Made by a program: the position numbers and the translations under genes
Origin: Entrophospora sp. SA101
Lineage: Eukaryota > Glomeromycota > Glomeromycetes > Entrophosporales > Entrophosporaceae
Direction of reading: 5' to 3'
Assembly: GCA_958430865.1 (NCBI GenBank)
Contig: CAUDNR010000446.1
Span: 78,567-91,528, forward strand
DNA: 12,962 nt
Notes under the pieces: model-generated
Seen by the model: the letters and a program-made list of their open reading frames with translations, nothing else
What the model was told of the DNA's origin: nothing
Databases searched by the model: none
Shown here: piece after piece, positions 1 to 7,860 of the stretch
Position numbering within the stretch: position 1 is the stretch's first letter
Layout of the letters: every line of letters begins with the position of its first letter

Positions 1-722
1 ATTTTCAAGAGGAATAGCCACATATAAAGTTAATTTGGAATTTATTTTGTGAATTATTATAGAACTTATAGAACTGGTATTCCAACTTCATGTTAAGATT
101 ATCACTTAGTGGTATTTGTTTACCCTGGCAAAAAAATACATCAAAATAAAGGTTTTTTCACATATTTGTTATTTTTTATGATTAAAGTAACAATTTGATT
201 AAGTCAGGCAAGTTTGTGTATGAAAGTGTGATTTTTTTCTTCATTTTTTCATATAAAATTCCATGTTGATCAAAAAAATTTTATTAGTGAGTAACACTTG
301 ACCCCATGTAGATCTGCAATATCCTGTGACTGTTAGTATGTTTTGTTCATAGATCTTGTCCTTAACGTTTACTTTGATCACTCCTATACAAACTGGATCT
401 TAATCTTTATTATCATCCTCAAAAAAGATGATTTGTTGTCATTGTTTGCTATTTATTGCTGCTAATATTTTGTTTAATGTTGCTATAACAACTACTGATT
501 GATGGATATTTATAATAATCATTAATGAAAATTTAATCAATATAAAACAATCACTAATAAATACCTTTTAGTTTTTGTTGAATCTCATCTACATAAAATT
601 CTTCATGACTATTAAATTTCTATAAAATAGTTTTTTGTGAACCTCTCTAAAACTTATTAACCAATACCCCATAAAGTAATAACCATATAAAAGCTTAAAG
701 TATTCTACACCTTCTCATTTAC
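1..722. other. AT-rich spacer, no gene seen
   Basis: All frames are broken by frequent stops and no splice-linked open frame stands out. The only structure noticed is a segment at about 621-667 that resembles 7138-7184, so part of this stretch is an old dispersed repeat. Confidence 0.5.
621..667 (+). repeat. Dispersed repeat copy (partner at 7138-7184)
   Basis: This segment aligns with 7138-7184 in the same orientation at about three-quarters identity with one gap. The shared core is TCTCTAAAAC, followed in both copies by a variant of TTATTAACCAA. It is probably two remnants of one old repeat; the family is not recognised. Confidence 0.4.
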
Positions 723-931
723 CATCAGGAAATTTTTCTGATGCAGATTTATGTAATTATTACACTATTTACATAAGTTTACGGCAGGCCTGTAATATTA
801 TGCAAATAAGCATACAAAAATTATGTAATTATTACATCGAGTGTAAATATTACATAATTTTATGCAAATATTACAACTTTACATATTAAAATTTACAGAC
901 ATAATATTGCAGCAGGGAAAATTTCCTGATG
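723..931. mobile_element. 209-bp MITE-like element with terminal inverted repeats
   Basis: The left end reads CATCAGGAAATTTT and the right end is its exact reverse complement AAAATTTCCTGATG. The complementarity continues imperfectly to about 24 bp (CTGATGCA against TGCAGCAGG). The interior has no coding capacity and is full of short TGTAATATT/AATATTACA and TATGCAAATA motifs in both orientations. It also contains a strong hairpin at 821-857. The dinucleotide AC flanks both sides (721-722, 932-933), but that is too short to call a target duplication. Terminal repeats with no gene between them point to a non-autonomous DNA transposon; the superfamily is not assigned. Confidence 0.7.
821..857. 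repeat. Hairpin inside the 723-931 element
   Basis: Arms 821-836 and 842-857 are 16 nt each and complementary except for two central positions. They surround the 5-nt loop TCGAG, nearly at the middle of the element. This may be the internal structure of a foldback-type MITE. Confidence 0.65.
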
Positions 932-1176
932 ACTATCAAGTCTTTTAAAGCGATATTGGGAAATAATCTGAGCTTTGAAGTGAAAAAGTAATACTGTTTT
1001 TGAATGGCTGTGAATTCACGTAGAGAAGATTTTTTCAATGTGAATGAGTATTCATTAGAAAGCTTTAATGGAGTACTTTCATTTTACTCTAACAATGAAG
1101 TTTGAGTTTATTATAAAAATAACAAGATATTTTAAAAAACTTCATGTGACACAAATTTCGAATTTATTTTCACATA
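932..1176 (+). other. Spacer with a possible decayed reading frame
   Basis: From an ATG at 929-931 a single frame continues to a TGA at 1103-1105, interrupted by a TAA and a TGA near 989-1003. After these, an ATG at 1004 opens 33 codons containing NSRREDFFNVNEYS. The composition looks more protein-like than chance AT-rich DNA, but the frame is short, broken twice and matches no family I recognise. It could be a relic exon or coincidence. Confidence 0.2.
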
Positions 1177-1385
1177 CACAGTAAGTCTTGGTATAGCAGA
1201 CCTTGGTATAGTGGATGTCTAATAAAACTCTCAGTTTAACGGATCAAAGCTCAGAACCATCTATAAGTAAATTCTCTCAGTTTAATGGATTTACTAATTA
1301 AATCTTGAATTAATCTCGGTATAATGGATTTTTGAAATTTTTGTTCTAATTGCCCAAATTATCCGCTATACCAACACTCATTGTG
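1177..1385. mobile_element. 209-bp MITE, pogo/Tigger-type ends, TA target duplication
   Basis: The left end CACAGTAAGTCTTGGTATAG and the right end, read in reverse complement as CACAATGAGTGTTGGTATAG, match at 17 of 20 positions and continue into GCAGA/GCGGA. A TA dinucleotide borders both sides (1175-1176 and 1386-1387), the hallmark of Tc1/mariner/pogo integration. Ends of the form CAGT...TATA-CGGA are known from pogo/Tigger elements; assignment to that group is inference. Inside, the TIR core recurs in direct orientation as CTTGGTATAGYRGA and CTCGGTATAATGGA, and TCTCAGTTTAAYGGA occurs twice, suggesting repeated transposase-binding sites. No coding capacity remains. Confidence 0.75.
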
Positions 1386-1430
1386 TATATACATCTTTAT
1401 CAGCAATGTAGCCAACAAGAAAAAGTCATA

Positions 1431-1470
1431 AAAATGGTTTGGATTTTGGTATGTTATGTTATAAATTAAT
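1431..1470 (+). repeat. 40-bp direct repeat, copy 1
   Basis: AAAATGGTTTGGATTTTGGT followed by ATGTTATGTTATAAATTAAT is repeated with a few changes at 1693-1731. The two copies bracket the tRNA-like sequence. They may be internal duplications of one retroposon or pieces of two neighbouring copies. Confidence 0.5.
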
Positions 1471-1574
1471 CATTTTCATAAATACTCTGTTTTTCTTTAA
1501 TTTTTGTTGACCAACTAAATTTGTTGTTTTTTTAAATGGGAACTTTTCCCATATAACCTCCCACTCTAGGTTAA

Positions 1575-1643
1575 AGGAGTGTAGCTCAATGAGAGCATGT
1601 ATCTTACAAGTATAAAGGTGGCAGTTTGATTCTGTCCACTCAT
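1575..1643 (+). tRNA. tRNA-Val(UAC)-like pseudogene or SINE head
   Basis: A near-complete cloverleaf can be folded by hand. The acceptor stem 1575-1581 pairs with 1637-1643 at 6 of 7 positions. TA occupies positions 8-9, and the D stem GCTC/GAGC is perfect but closes a loop of only 5 nt. The anticodon stem 1598-1602/1610-1614 includes two wobbles, the anticodon loop is CTTACAA (anticodon TAC), the variable loop is 5 nt, and the T stem GGCAG/CTGTC closes loop TTTGATT. The A box (TAGCTCAATGAG) is recognisable; the B box is weak (AGTTTGATTCTG against the usual GGTTCGANTCC). The shortened D loop and altered T loop argue against a working tRNA. A dispersed tail motif at 1727-1753 favours a tRNA-derived SINE; a solitary tRNA relic is the alternative. 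Confidence 0.5.
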
Positions 1644-1692
1644 ATTGTGATAGTCACCATGATCACTGGCATCAAGGAGAAAGCTGTAAAAT

Positions 1693-1731
1693 AAAATGGC
1701 TTGTATTTTGTTTGGTATGTTATAAATTAAT
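1693..1731 (+). repeat. 40-bp direct repeat, copy 2
   Basis: Second copy of the segment at 1431-1470, sharing AAAATGG, GGTATGTTATAAATTAAT and the spacing between them. It runs directly into the dispersed motif that begins at 1727. Confidence 0.5.
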
Positions 1732-1753
1732 TGATGATCCGTGAATAAATGAG
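1727..1753 (+). repeat. Dispersed 40-bp motif, partial copy A
   Basis: TTAATTGATGATCC-G-GAATAAATGAG matches 12848-12874 at 26 of 27 positions. It lies about 85 bp downstream of the tRNA-like sequence, where a SINE body or tail would be expected. Confidence 0.7.
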
Positions 1754-1869
1754 AGAATTGTCGATCAATTTACTATTAAAAAATGAGGGAAATTTAATAT
1801 TAATTTTGAAAAAAAAAAATCTACAGGTGTTCATTACACCAAAATTTTAGAATAAAAGAAAAACCATTG

Positions 1870-2060
1870 CAAGTTTCAAATATTTAAAATTTGACACAAG
1901 TTTTAAATCTTTATACATGTTTTGAACTAACAAATTTTAACTTTGATATAAGTTGAATTTTTATACAAATTTTGAACTTATGCAAGTTTTGAATTTTGAC
2001 ACTTTGACACAAGTTTAATTTTGACACAAGTTTAAACATTGATACAAGTTTTGAACTTTG
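1870..2060 (+). repeat. Degenerate ~20-bp tandem repeat
   Basis: About nine irregular copies of a unit close to TTTGACACAAGTTTTGAA follow one another, with substitutions and small length changes (for example GACACAAGTTTAA, TATACAAATTTTGAA, GATACAAGTTTTGAA). No coding frame is kept. It is a decayed minisatellite just upstream of the pseudogene. Confidence 0.6.
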
Positions 2061-2176
2061 TTTGGATTTTTATATAAATAGATAAAATATTTGATTTACT
2101 TCAAAAAGCCTTTCATAAAATTATATTTAAAAAAAAAAAATCTTAAATAATACTATTAATAAATTGTGATCTTAAA

Positions 2177-2843
2177 ATGTCTAAATCAACTAATAATCCC
2201 AGATTGTAGTAAAAAAGTGACAGTTGGTACCATTAAAGGAATTTCTAATTATTTTACTTTCATGTAGCCATCTGGTGACAAAGATAGATATATAGCAGTG
2301 TATGAAATACCTAATTTTGGGAAATCAAAAAATATTCAATTTTTGATATTAAAAAACTTCTGAAAAATAATAATATTAATCAACCAAACATTACAGTCAT
2401 TAATCAAACAACACCTCAATCAGAATGGAAAATATTTTTTCCTTCAGAAGTTGACCCATCAATTCAAAAATTGTCTGTTCCTGAAAGCTTCAAGAGAAAA
2501 ATTTGGATTTCGCTGGAAATAAACTATACAGTTATCCTGTTTCAGACAATACAATAATTCTCTGTTGCTAAATAATATGAATTTGAAAAACCTCTTGGAT
2601 GAAAAATTGGAACCTGGATTTGTTCTAAAGAGTATGGGAAGAAAGGTAGTAAGAAGCTTGATTTAAATGCGATTGAACAATTAAAAATCATGTTTTTGGC
2701 TGGTAATATAGAAAAAATACTCTCCCGAGGATATTTTAAAAGAACTTCAAAGACTTGTTGGAACTGACGAATTAGAAGCTGAAAATAATCCTTCTCGTCA
2801 ACATCACAAAAGACAGGTGGTTGAAAATACATCATCTAATTAA
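2177..2843 (+). pseudogene. Frameshifted protein pseudogene, family not recognised
   Basis: A protein-like sequence runs on the plus strand but changes frame several times. It opens with ATG at 2177 (MSKSTNNPRL). Coding-like text then includes GDKDRYIAVYEIPNFGKSK (in the frame of 2217), NQTTPQSEWKIFFPSEVDP (frame of 2345), AGNKLYSYPVSDNT (frame of 2512), GTWICSKEYGKKGSKK and LNAIEQLKIMFLAGN (frame of 2603), and YSPEDILKELQRLVGTDELE (frame of 2718), which runs to TAA at 2841-2843. Frame changes fall near 2340, 2510, 2575 and 2715, mostly in homopolymers, and there are in-frame stops at 2265 and 2600. The stop at 2265 ends a stretch that also looks like an intron 3' end (CTAAT, T-rich tract, then CATGTAG), so an intron at about 2209-2267 is possible, though the frame does not join cleanly. 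The product would have been roughly 210 residues. No domain is recognised. Confidence 0.6.
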
Positions 2844-3164
2844 TAAGTAAAAAAATTTTTTTTTTTTATTTATTCTTATTTTTGAAGACAATAAATCACA
2901 TGTTTTTAATATATAAATACTACCATTACACGGAACATGTAAAAATTTTTATATGAAAATTCTTAAAAATCTACAGGTGCTAAAGAGTAAACTTTTTTTT
3001 TTACTTAAGTAAAGACAAAAAAAAAACTGATAATATGTTCTTTGGGATTTGTTTTGTTTGTGGACGTAAAAAAAAATCATGTGGTGGAACAAAAACATAG
3101 TACAACTTTTCATGCAAAGGTACTCAATTAGCTATTTTTGTGTCAATTTTCCCTCGTTTTTTAC
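2844..3164. other. AT-rich spacer
   Basis: Long T and A runs with no sustained frame. A 14-bp match to 1816-1829 lies at 2966-2979. A short Cys-bearing frame near 3040-3100 (CFVCGRKKKSCGG) is too short and isolated to call a zinc finger. Confidence 0.4.
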
Positions 3165-3204
3165 TATGTATGACTCACTCATTTATTTGCAGATCATCAA
3201 TTAA
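3165..3204 (-). repeat. Dispersed 40-bp motif, copy B
   Basis: On the minus strand this reads TTAATTGATGATCTGCAAAT followed by AAATGAGTGAGTCATACATA. It matches 12848-12887 at 38 of 40 positions, the two changes being at a CG-containing site. No tRNA-like head was found next to it. Confidence 0.75.
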
Positions 3205-3296
3205 ACATTTGTTAATGTGCTGTTTTTTTTTAATCAAAAGTTTGACCTTTAATAGATTTCCTTACCAGTGTATTTAAATAATAATAATAATGACTA

Positions 3297-3348
3297 TGTA
3301 GCAATTCTTTCTGATTGTAAATCACCAGAACATTTACCATAGATCTAT
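3297..3348 (+). repeat. Dispersed single copy of the 6636-6990 repeat core
   Basis: GTAGCAATTCTTTCTGATTG and the following CACCAGA...AGATCT match the core of the tandem repeat in the 1.5-kb element with several substitutions. The unit therefore also exists outside that element. Confidence 0.5.
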
Positions 3349-3545
3349 TTTTTTTTTTGGAAGCAGCTCAATTCTATTTTCAAAAATTGCTCTGTTTCAT
3401 AGATTGTTAAATAATTGGTCTCCTCAAAAAATAAAACATCAGATTGTGCATGAATGGGAGATTCATACAAAAAAAAAAAAAAATAGAAAAATCACAAGAT
3501 ATTATTTATTTAGATTAATTTGTTGCCAAATATTTTGTGTATATA

Positions 3546-4228
3546 CATAGGTAAACTTGATAAGTCAGACACAAATGGCCGGACATGGTGTCCGACTTAT
3601 CAAAATATGTAATTTTACAAAAAAATAAAAATAAAAAAAAAAAAACCAAATAAGAAAATCGTTGTTTAAATCATATTTATTTATTTATAATAATAATTGA
3701 AAAAATAATTTAATAAAACAGATAGAAGATAAAACAAAAAAATCTCTACTCTTTATCTAAATAAATATTCATACTGGTTTGTACTAAAGAATTATTTTGT
3801 TTTCTATTAATTTTCCATTTTAAATCTTTTAATCATTTAATGATGAGACAACAAAACGTGAATTCATTTAATAATGAGATAATAAATGACATAATTGATA
3901 AATATAACAATAAAATACATTATTTGCAAAGACAAATTTTTTAAAATGATTATAATTGATAATAATATTATTCACGAAACAGATTAAATTTATTGGATAA
4001 TACATTACTAAAAATAGTAAAGATTATCTTTCAAGATTTACAAAAATCACGTGAACCGACTTATCGAGAGTCATTTATTATTATCTGGCTGGAGGAGTTG
4101 TCCGACTTACAGCTTAACAAGAGTTTATATATGTGTCTGACTTATCAAGAAATTTTTAAATATAAAAAAAAAGGGATGGAAATTTTTGTCCAAGTTAGGC
4201 CAAATCCGACTTATTGAGTTTACCTATG
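3546..4228. mobile_element. 683-bp TIR element with TA target duplication
   Basis: The left end is CATAGGTAAACTTGATAAGT. The right end in reverse complement is CATAGGTAAACTCAATAAGT, and the match continues as CRGAY. TA borders both ends (3544-3545, 4229-4230), consistent with Tc1/mariner/pogo-type insertion. A box close to CCGACTTATC appears at 3592-3601, 4056-4065, 4102-4110, 4137-4146 and 4206-4215, and in reverse orientation within the left TIR at 3559-3569. These look like repeated binding sites for the cognate transposase. The only internal frames are short (33 codons from 3842; about 74 codons from a TTG at 3993) with no catalytic motif, so the element is non-autonomous. Confidence 0.75.
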
Positions 4229-4230
4229 TA

Positions 4231-5312
4231 ATTGTATATAATGGTTTTATAACAAAAAAAGAAAAAATAATAAAAATTGTGTTATGTTATCTTGTTTTGA
4301 TTAGTTATGTTGGCCAGTATTATTACTATAATTTACTATTGTTATTATAATATCTTGCCATGATTACTATTTATCATATTCGAATAAGCTTTATTTGAAT
4401 TATTTGTTTTATTCATTATGAATTTGAATATCCAAATTACATTTAAAATTTATTCGAATAAACAAACAAAACAAATAATTTGAATAAAATGAATATGAAT
4501 AATTCAAATAAAACGAATAAAACGAATAATAATAATTCGAATTAAGATTGAGTTGTAATTTGAATAAGAATTTACATTACGAATAGAACTCTAACTATTG
4601 AGCAAATGTCATTCTAAGTAATGCAGATTGACACACATTGAATTCTGCACTAAAATTCCAGGCGTAAAAATGAATGTTAAAGGAATTTTTTTTAGCCAGC
4701 TTAGCCAGCTCATGTCACTAGTTTTAATAATTGTTGATGTAGAAATATTAATATTAAAATGTTTATCGTTAATGAGTAACTTGTGAAGAGAAATTTGGTC
4801 AACTGGCACCATTATTGATGGTGATCAATTTAAATCTAGACAATAAGCTGGGTAACTCCATTAGATGAGAGAAAGAGAAGGAGGGTGACCAATTAAAGAA
4901 CAAAATATTTAAAAAAGACAAAAAATTAATTAAATATTTGCAATATTTTTATTTTTATTAACCAAAATGTATTTTATTTCACAGTAAATAATGCTGTAAT
5001 GATGACATATACCACATTGTATCATTCGTTAATTTACTATTTAAATAGTGGTGATATTTAAGAAATATTGATGTGACTTAGATTATACACCGTTAGAACT
5101 CAATAATAATGAATATACATGATAAACCAATATTTTTTTATTATTTACCTATTAAAATTTATCTCTACAAGCTAATTTTATTAAGATTTATTAAACTAGA
5201 GATTTTTTTTTGTGAAAACATGGACTTTAGTTTAACAAGTTCTGGCTGTATATATATATATGCACGTTATATTCCTACAATGAATAAATAAAATTCTAAA
5301 GATTTTTTTGTA
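4231..5312. other. AT-rich spacer, no convincing gene
   Basis: Frames are short and lysine/isoleucine-rich, as expected by chance. The stretch contains GAATAA-type repeats and a hairpin at 4390-4488, plus a 14-bp perfect palindrome (ACTATTTAAATAGT) at 5036-5049. Nothing else was recognised. Confidence 0.4.
4390..4488. repeat. Imperfect inverted repeat in a GAATAA-rich tract
   Basis: Arms 4390-4410 and 4468-4488 are complementary at 19 of 21 positions around a loop of about 57 nt. The surrounding sequence, 4378-4560, repeats GAATAA, CGAATAA and AAACGAAT many times. It could be a small foldback element or a simple-repeat expansion. Confidence 0.5.
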
Positions 5313-5580
5313 AAAGTTGCAATTTTATTTATTAAAATTTGTTAATTCTTTAAATAATACAAGCATCCCTATAGTTGTCACTGTAACTGCAGTAAATAAT
5401 TCAAAAACTGCAGTGAATGATCCAACAAGGGTAGGTGCTAATAATGCAGCTGTCAGTAATGGTGATCTAATTGTTGGATTTTTTTTTAATGGAGTTACAG
5501 GCTTATTTGAAGACAACAACAACAACAACAACAACAATAATCTGGACCAATTTGATTATACAGGTGGCAATAAGTTTTGA
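5313..5580 (+). other. GC-richer reading frame, coding status uncertain
   Basis: From about 5317 to TGA at 5578-5580 one frame is open for 87 codons without any internal ATG; it could only start at TTG or be part of an exon. It contains VVTVTAVNNSKTAVNDPT, GANNAAVSNGDLIVGFFFNG and an Asn run encoded by (AAC)n. The part at about 5365-5510 is clearly richer in G+C than its surroundings. The opposite strand is also open (5325-5537), as a Leu-rich hydrophobic frame, so neither strand is favoured. It may be a gene fragment carried in by a repeat. No family is recognised. Confidence 0.25.
5513..5539 (+). repeat. (AAC)n microsatellite
   Basis: About eight to nine tandem AAC triplets ending in AATAAT. 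In the plus frame they would encode poly-Asn, in the minus frame poly-Leu/Val. Confidence 0.9.
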
Positions 5581-6152
5581 GAATAAATAAAGTAATTTTA
5601 TTTATAGTGATTAGAGTTTTGTTGCGCATTTGTTATATAATTATAAAGTTACCAACCCAACAACTTTTTTATTACCATATATAGCAAATGCCAAAATGAC
5701 TATATAGAAATAAAATAAGCATTTTATAAAAAAATATCTACATATTATGTATTAAAAATATATTTTTATAAAGCAATATGTATATGTTATGAATATGTTT
5801 AAAAATATTATATATTATTATGCATATTAACTATTATAACCATCTATGTATTAACTAATGTATGTATTAACTATTATGTAAACATTAAAAATTATACTTT
5901 ATCTAAGCAAATGAAGACACTTTAAACTATCTATAAACCAGAATTTCAAAAAAAAAATTCATGGTGTGACAATTGTGTTGGATTTTGTGTGTTAGTATAT
6001 CATTGTTCTTAATGGTCTTTGGATTCCTTATTCAAATCAATATCTTATAATTTTCTTTTAAATATTTCGCAGCTATTAGTTTTAGCCAATCAGATATTGT
6101 ATCAGAAATAAAAATATTTGATGATCATCACCATCTTCAACTTTCTTTTTTT
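5581..6152. other. AT-rich spacer
   Basis: No gene seen. A short imperfect tandem repeat, TATGTATTAACTA and variants, occurs three times at about 5820-5880. The rest is unstructured AT-rich sequence up to the left end of the 1.5-kb element. Confidence 0.45.
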
Positions 6153-6410
6153 GTTTTGTATGGCACGCCATGCTGGACAAAAGTGTACCACATTTTGTTG
6201 CAAAAAGTTGCAACATTTTGTTGTTAATTGTATGGCATGACTACATTTTGTTGTAAAAAGTTGCAATTATAGATAGGTGTCTAAATTTTTTCAGGCTTGC
6301 AAAAAATTTATTCCGTGATTAATCTCAGTGTTTTTCCTGTTTATATTAATGAATATATATGATACATTTATGGAAATTCCATTTTTCATAAAAAATGGTT
6401 TCACTGATAT

Positions 6411-6525
6411 AATTTAATTAATAAAATGGATAAAGCTTGGATAAATGACTGAGCATTTACTGAATAAATTTAATTAATAAAATGGATAAATAACTGAATA
6501 ATTGCTAAATAAAATGGATATGCAT
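6411..6525 (+). repeat. ~56-bp tandem duplication in the 1.5-kb element
   Basis: AATTTAATTAATAAAATGGATAAA-type units start at 6411 and 6467. Each is followed by a variant of ACTGA-CATTTACTGAATAAA, and a partial third unit ends near ATAAAATGGATATGC. Confidence 0.65.
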
Positions 6526-6635
6526 ATTCCCTTTCTAAAACATATAGAAAAAATCAAATTAAATTAAAGATTTAAAACAATAAGAATAATAATAGTAATC
6601 ACATATAATAATAATAATAATCAATTTGATTGTTG

Positions 6636-6990
6636 CGTAACAATTCTTTCTGATCGTACACCACCAGATCTAAAAAAAGTGATTAGTAATTAGTAGTATA
6701 ATTGTTATTACAAGAATATATTAACTATAATTTTTGATGTTGAATTTTCTACCTATTTCTAAAAATAATAAAATATGGCCACGTAACAATTCTTTCTGAT
6801 CGTACACCACCAGATCTAAAAAAAGTGATTAATAATTGATAGTATAATTGTTATATCAACTATAATTTTGATGTTGAATTTTCTACCTGTTTTCTAAAAA
6901 TAATAAAATATGGCCACGTGACAATTCTTTATGATCCGTACACCACTAGATCTTACAAGAATATATCATAATAATTCTTTCTGATTTTGC
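6636..6990 (+). repeat. Tandem repeat, units of about 135-146 bp
   Basis: The unit core CGTAACAATTCTTTCTGATC followed by GTACACCACCAGATCT starts at 6636, 6782 and 6917 (spacings 146 and 135). The last copy is diverged and a truncated piece, ATAATTCTTTCTGATTTT, follows near 6971. Between cores the units share GATGTTGAATTTTCTACCT and AATAATAAAATATGGCCACG. No coding frame is maintained. A single outlying copy lies at 3297-3348. Confidence 0.8.
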
Positions 6991-7137
6991 TCAATCATTA
7001 ACCTTTGGAAAAAGAAATTGTGTAAATACTTTTTTAATTTAATTATTACATTCTTAAATATATATATAAAATACTAATTTAAAAATAGATACAAAAGTAA
7101 ATATTAAAAAAAAAAATCATGTTACCACCATTACTTC

Positions 7138-7184
7138 ATAAAACTATTTTTTTATAAATCTCTCTAAAACTAATTAACTAACAC
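7138..7184 (+). repeat. Dispersed repeat copy (partner at 621-667)
   Basis: Second member of the pair that shares ATAAAA...TCTCTAAAAC...ATTAAC. It lies within the 1.5-kb inverted-repeat element. Confidence 0.4.
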
Positions 7185-7860
7185 TAAATGAGATCAAAGC
7201 TTGAAAAGCAAGTTTTGTAAATATACTTTATGAATGCTTTATCTAGTTATACGATATGCTATAGTTCTTTACCTATTACCATATATTTTTGTATCTTGCT
7301 AAGTACTTGATCGAATTGAGTGATCTTAGATTCAAAAGAAAGCCTGAATTCTATTGCACATAATATTCAAAACTTATTTATTGTTAATATTTAGTAGTTA
7401 TTTAATATTTGATGCATTTTAATAATATTATTAAATATCTTTACATTTCTCTTCTTTTTGACAATTTGTATATTATTGTTGCTTGCTCACATTATCTAAT
7501 TATTTTAATCGTCATTATTTATGTAGAAATGAAATGTAAAAGAAAACCTTTAAACTGCATTTATTTCTTACAATTGGACAAAAATTTTACTTGCAGATCA
7601 TCCAATTTTGCAATTAATTACAACAAAATGTGGTACACTTTTGTCCAGCATGGCGTGCCATAGTTTTGTTTGTTTAATGATTTGCAAAATGATATCCATT
7701 AGTTCAGAAAAACCAATATATAACATATCATCAGCTTCTTCAATACAAACAAGTTTTAAGTTTGATAATTTTATACCATCATTATTAATATAGTGTGCCT
7801 ATTAAAATATCTATTAAACCATTATATAAATTTTGTAGTTGTTGACCATGAATAGATATT

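Larger units (their letters stand above)
6159..7662. mobile_element. 1.5-kb element with 42-bp perfect terminal inverted repeats
   Basis: Positions 6159-6200 and 7621-7662 are exact reverse complements over 42 bp. The ends begin TATGGCACGCCATGCTGGAC and run to CACATTTTGTTG. The hexamer GTTTTG flanks both sides (6153-6158 and 7663-7668), a candidate 6-bp target duplication, though it is T-rich and could be chance. Just inside the left TIR, ACATTTTGTTG-AAAAAGTTGCAA is repeated twice in direct orientation. The interior has a 56-bp tandem duplication and a larger repeat array but no frame resembling a transposase. The perfect identity of the arms suggests a fairly recent insertion. Superfamily not assigned. 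Confidence 0.8.

Noticed and set aside
779..870. TAATATTAC-like nonamers resembling a geminivirus-type replication origin
   Set aside because: Only near matches (TAATATTAT, AAATATTAC) occur, with no Rep-like gene; they are part of the MITE's own repeats.
2542..2835. 97-codon open frame on the minus strand
   Set aside because: It lies antisense to the protein-like plus-strand text of the pseudogene and looks like its shadow.
3040..3100. CFVCGRKKKSCGG as a zinc-binding motif
   Set aside because: The frame is only about 20 codons, ends at a stop and has no partner exon or second Cys/His pair.
3993..4217. 74-codon frame inside the 683-bp element
   Set aside because: Begins at TTG, spans the CCGACTTATC boxes and terminal repeat, and lacks any transposase signature.
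4609..4812. 67-codon minus-strand frame starting MVPVDQIS
   Set aside because: Short, isolated, no domain and no splice partners; could be an exon relic but cannot be supported.
5109..5291. 60-codon plus-strand frame rich in Ile/Tyr/Phe
   Set aside because: Composition is what random AT-rich DNA gives.
6636..6990. Repeat array considered as CRISPR
   Set aside because: Units are about 140 bp and contiguous, with no short repeat/unique spacer pattern, and the window is eukaryotic.
7409..7663. 84-codon hydrophobic plus-strand frame, overlapped by another at 7608-7793
   Set aside because: Both run through the right terminal inverted repeat, have AT-driven composition and no recognisable motif.
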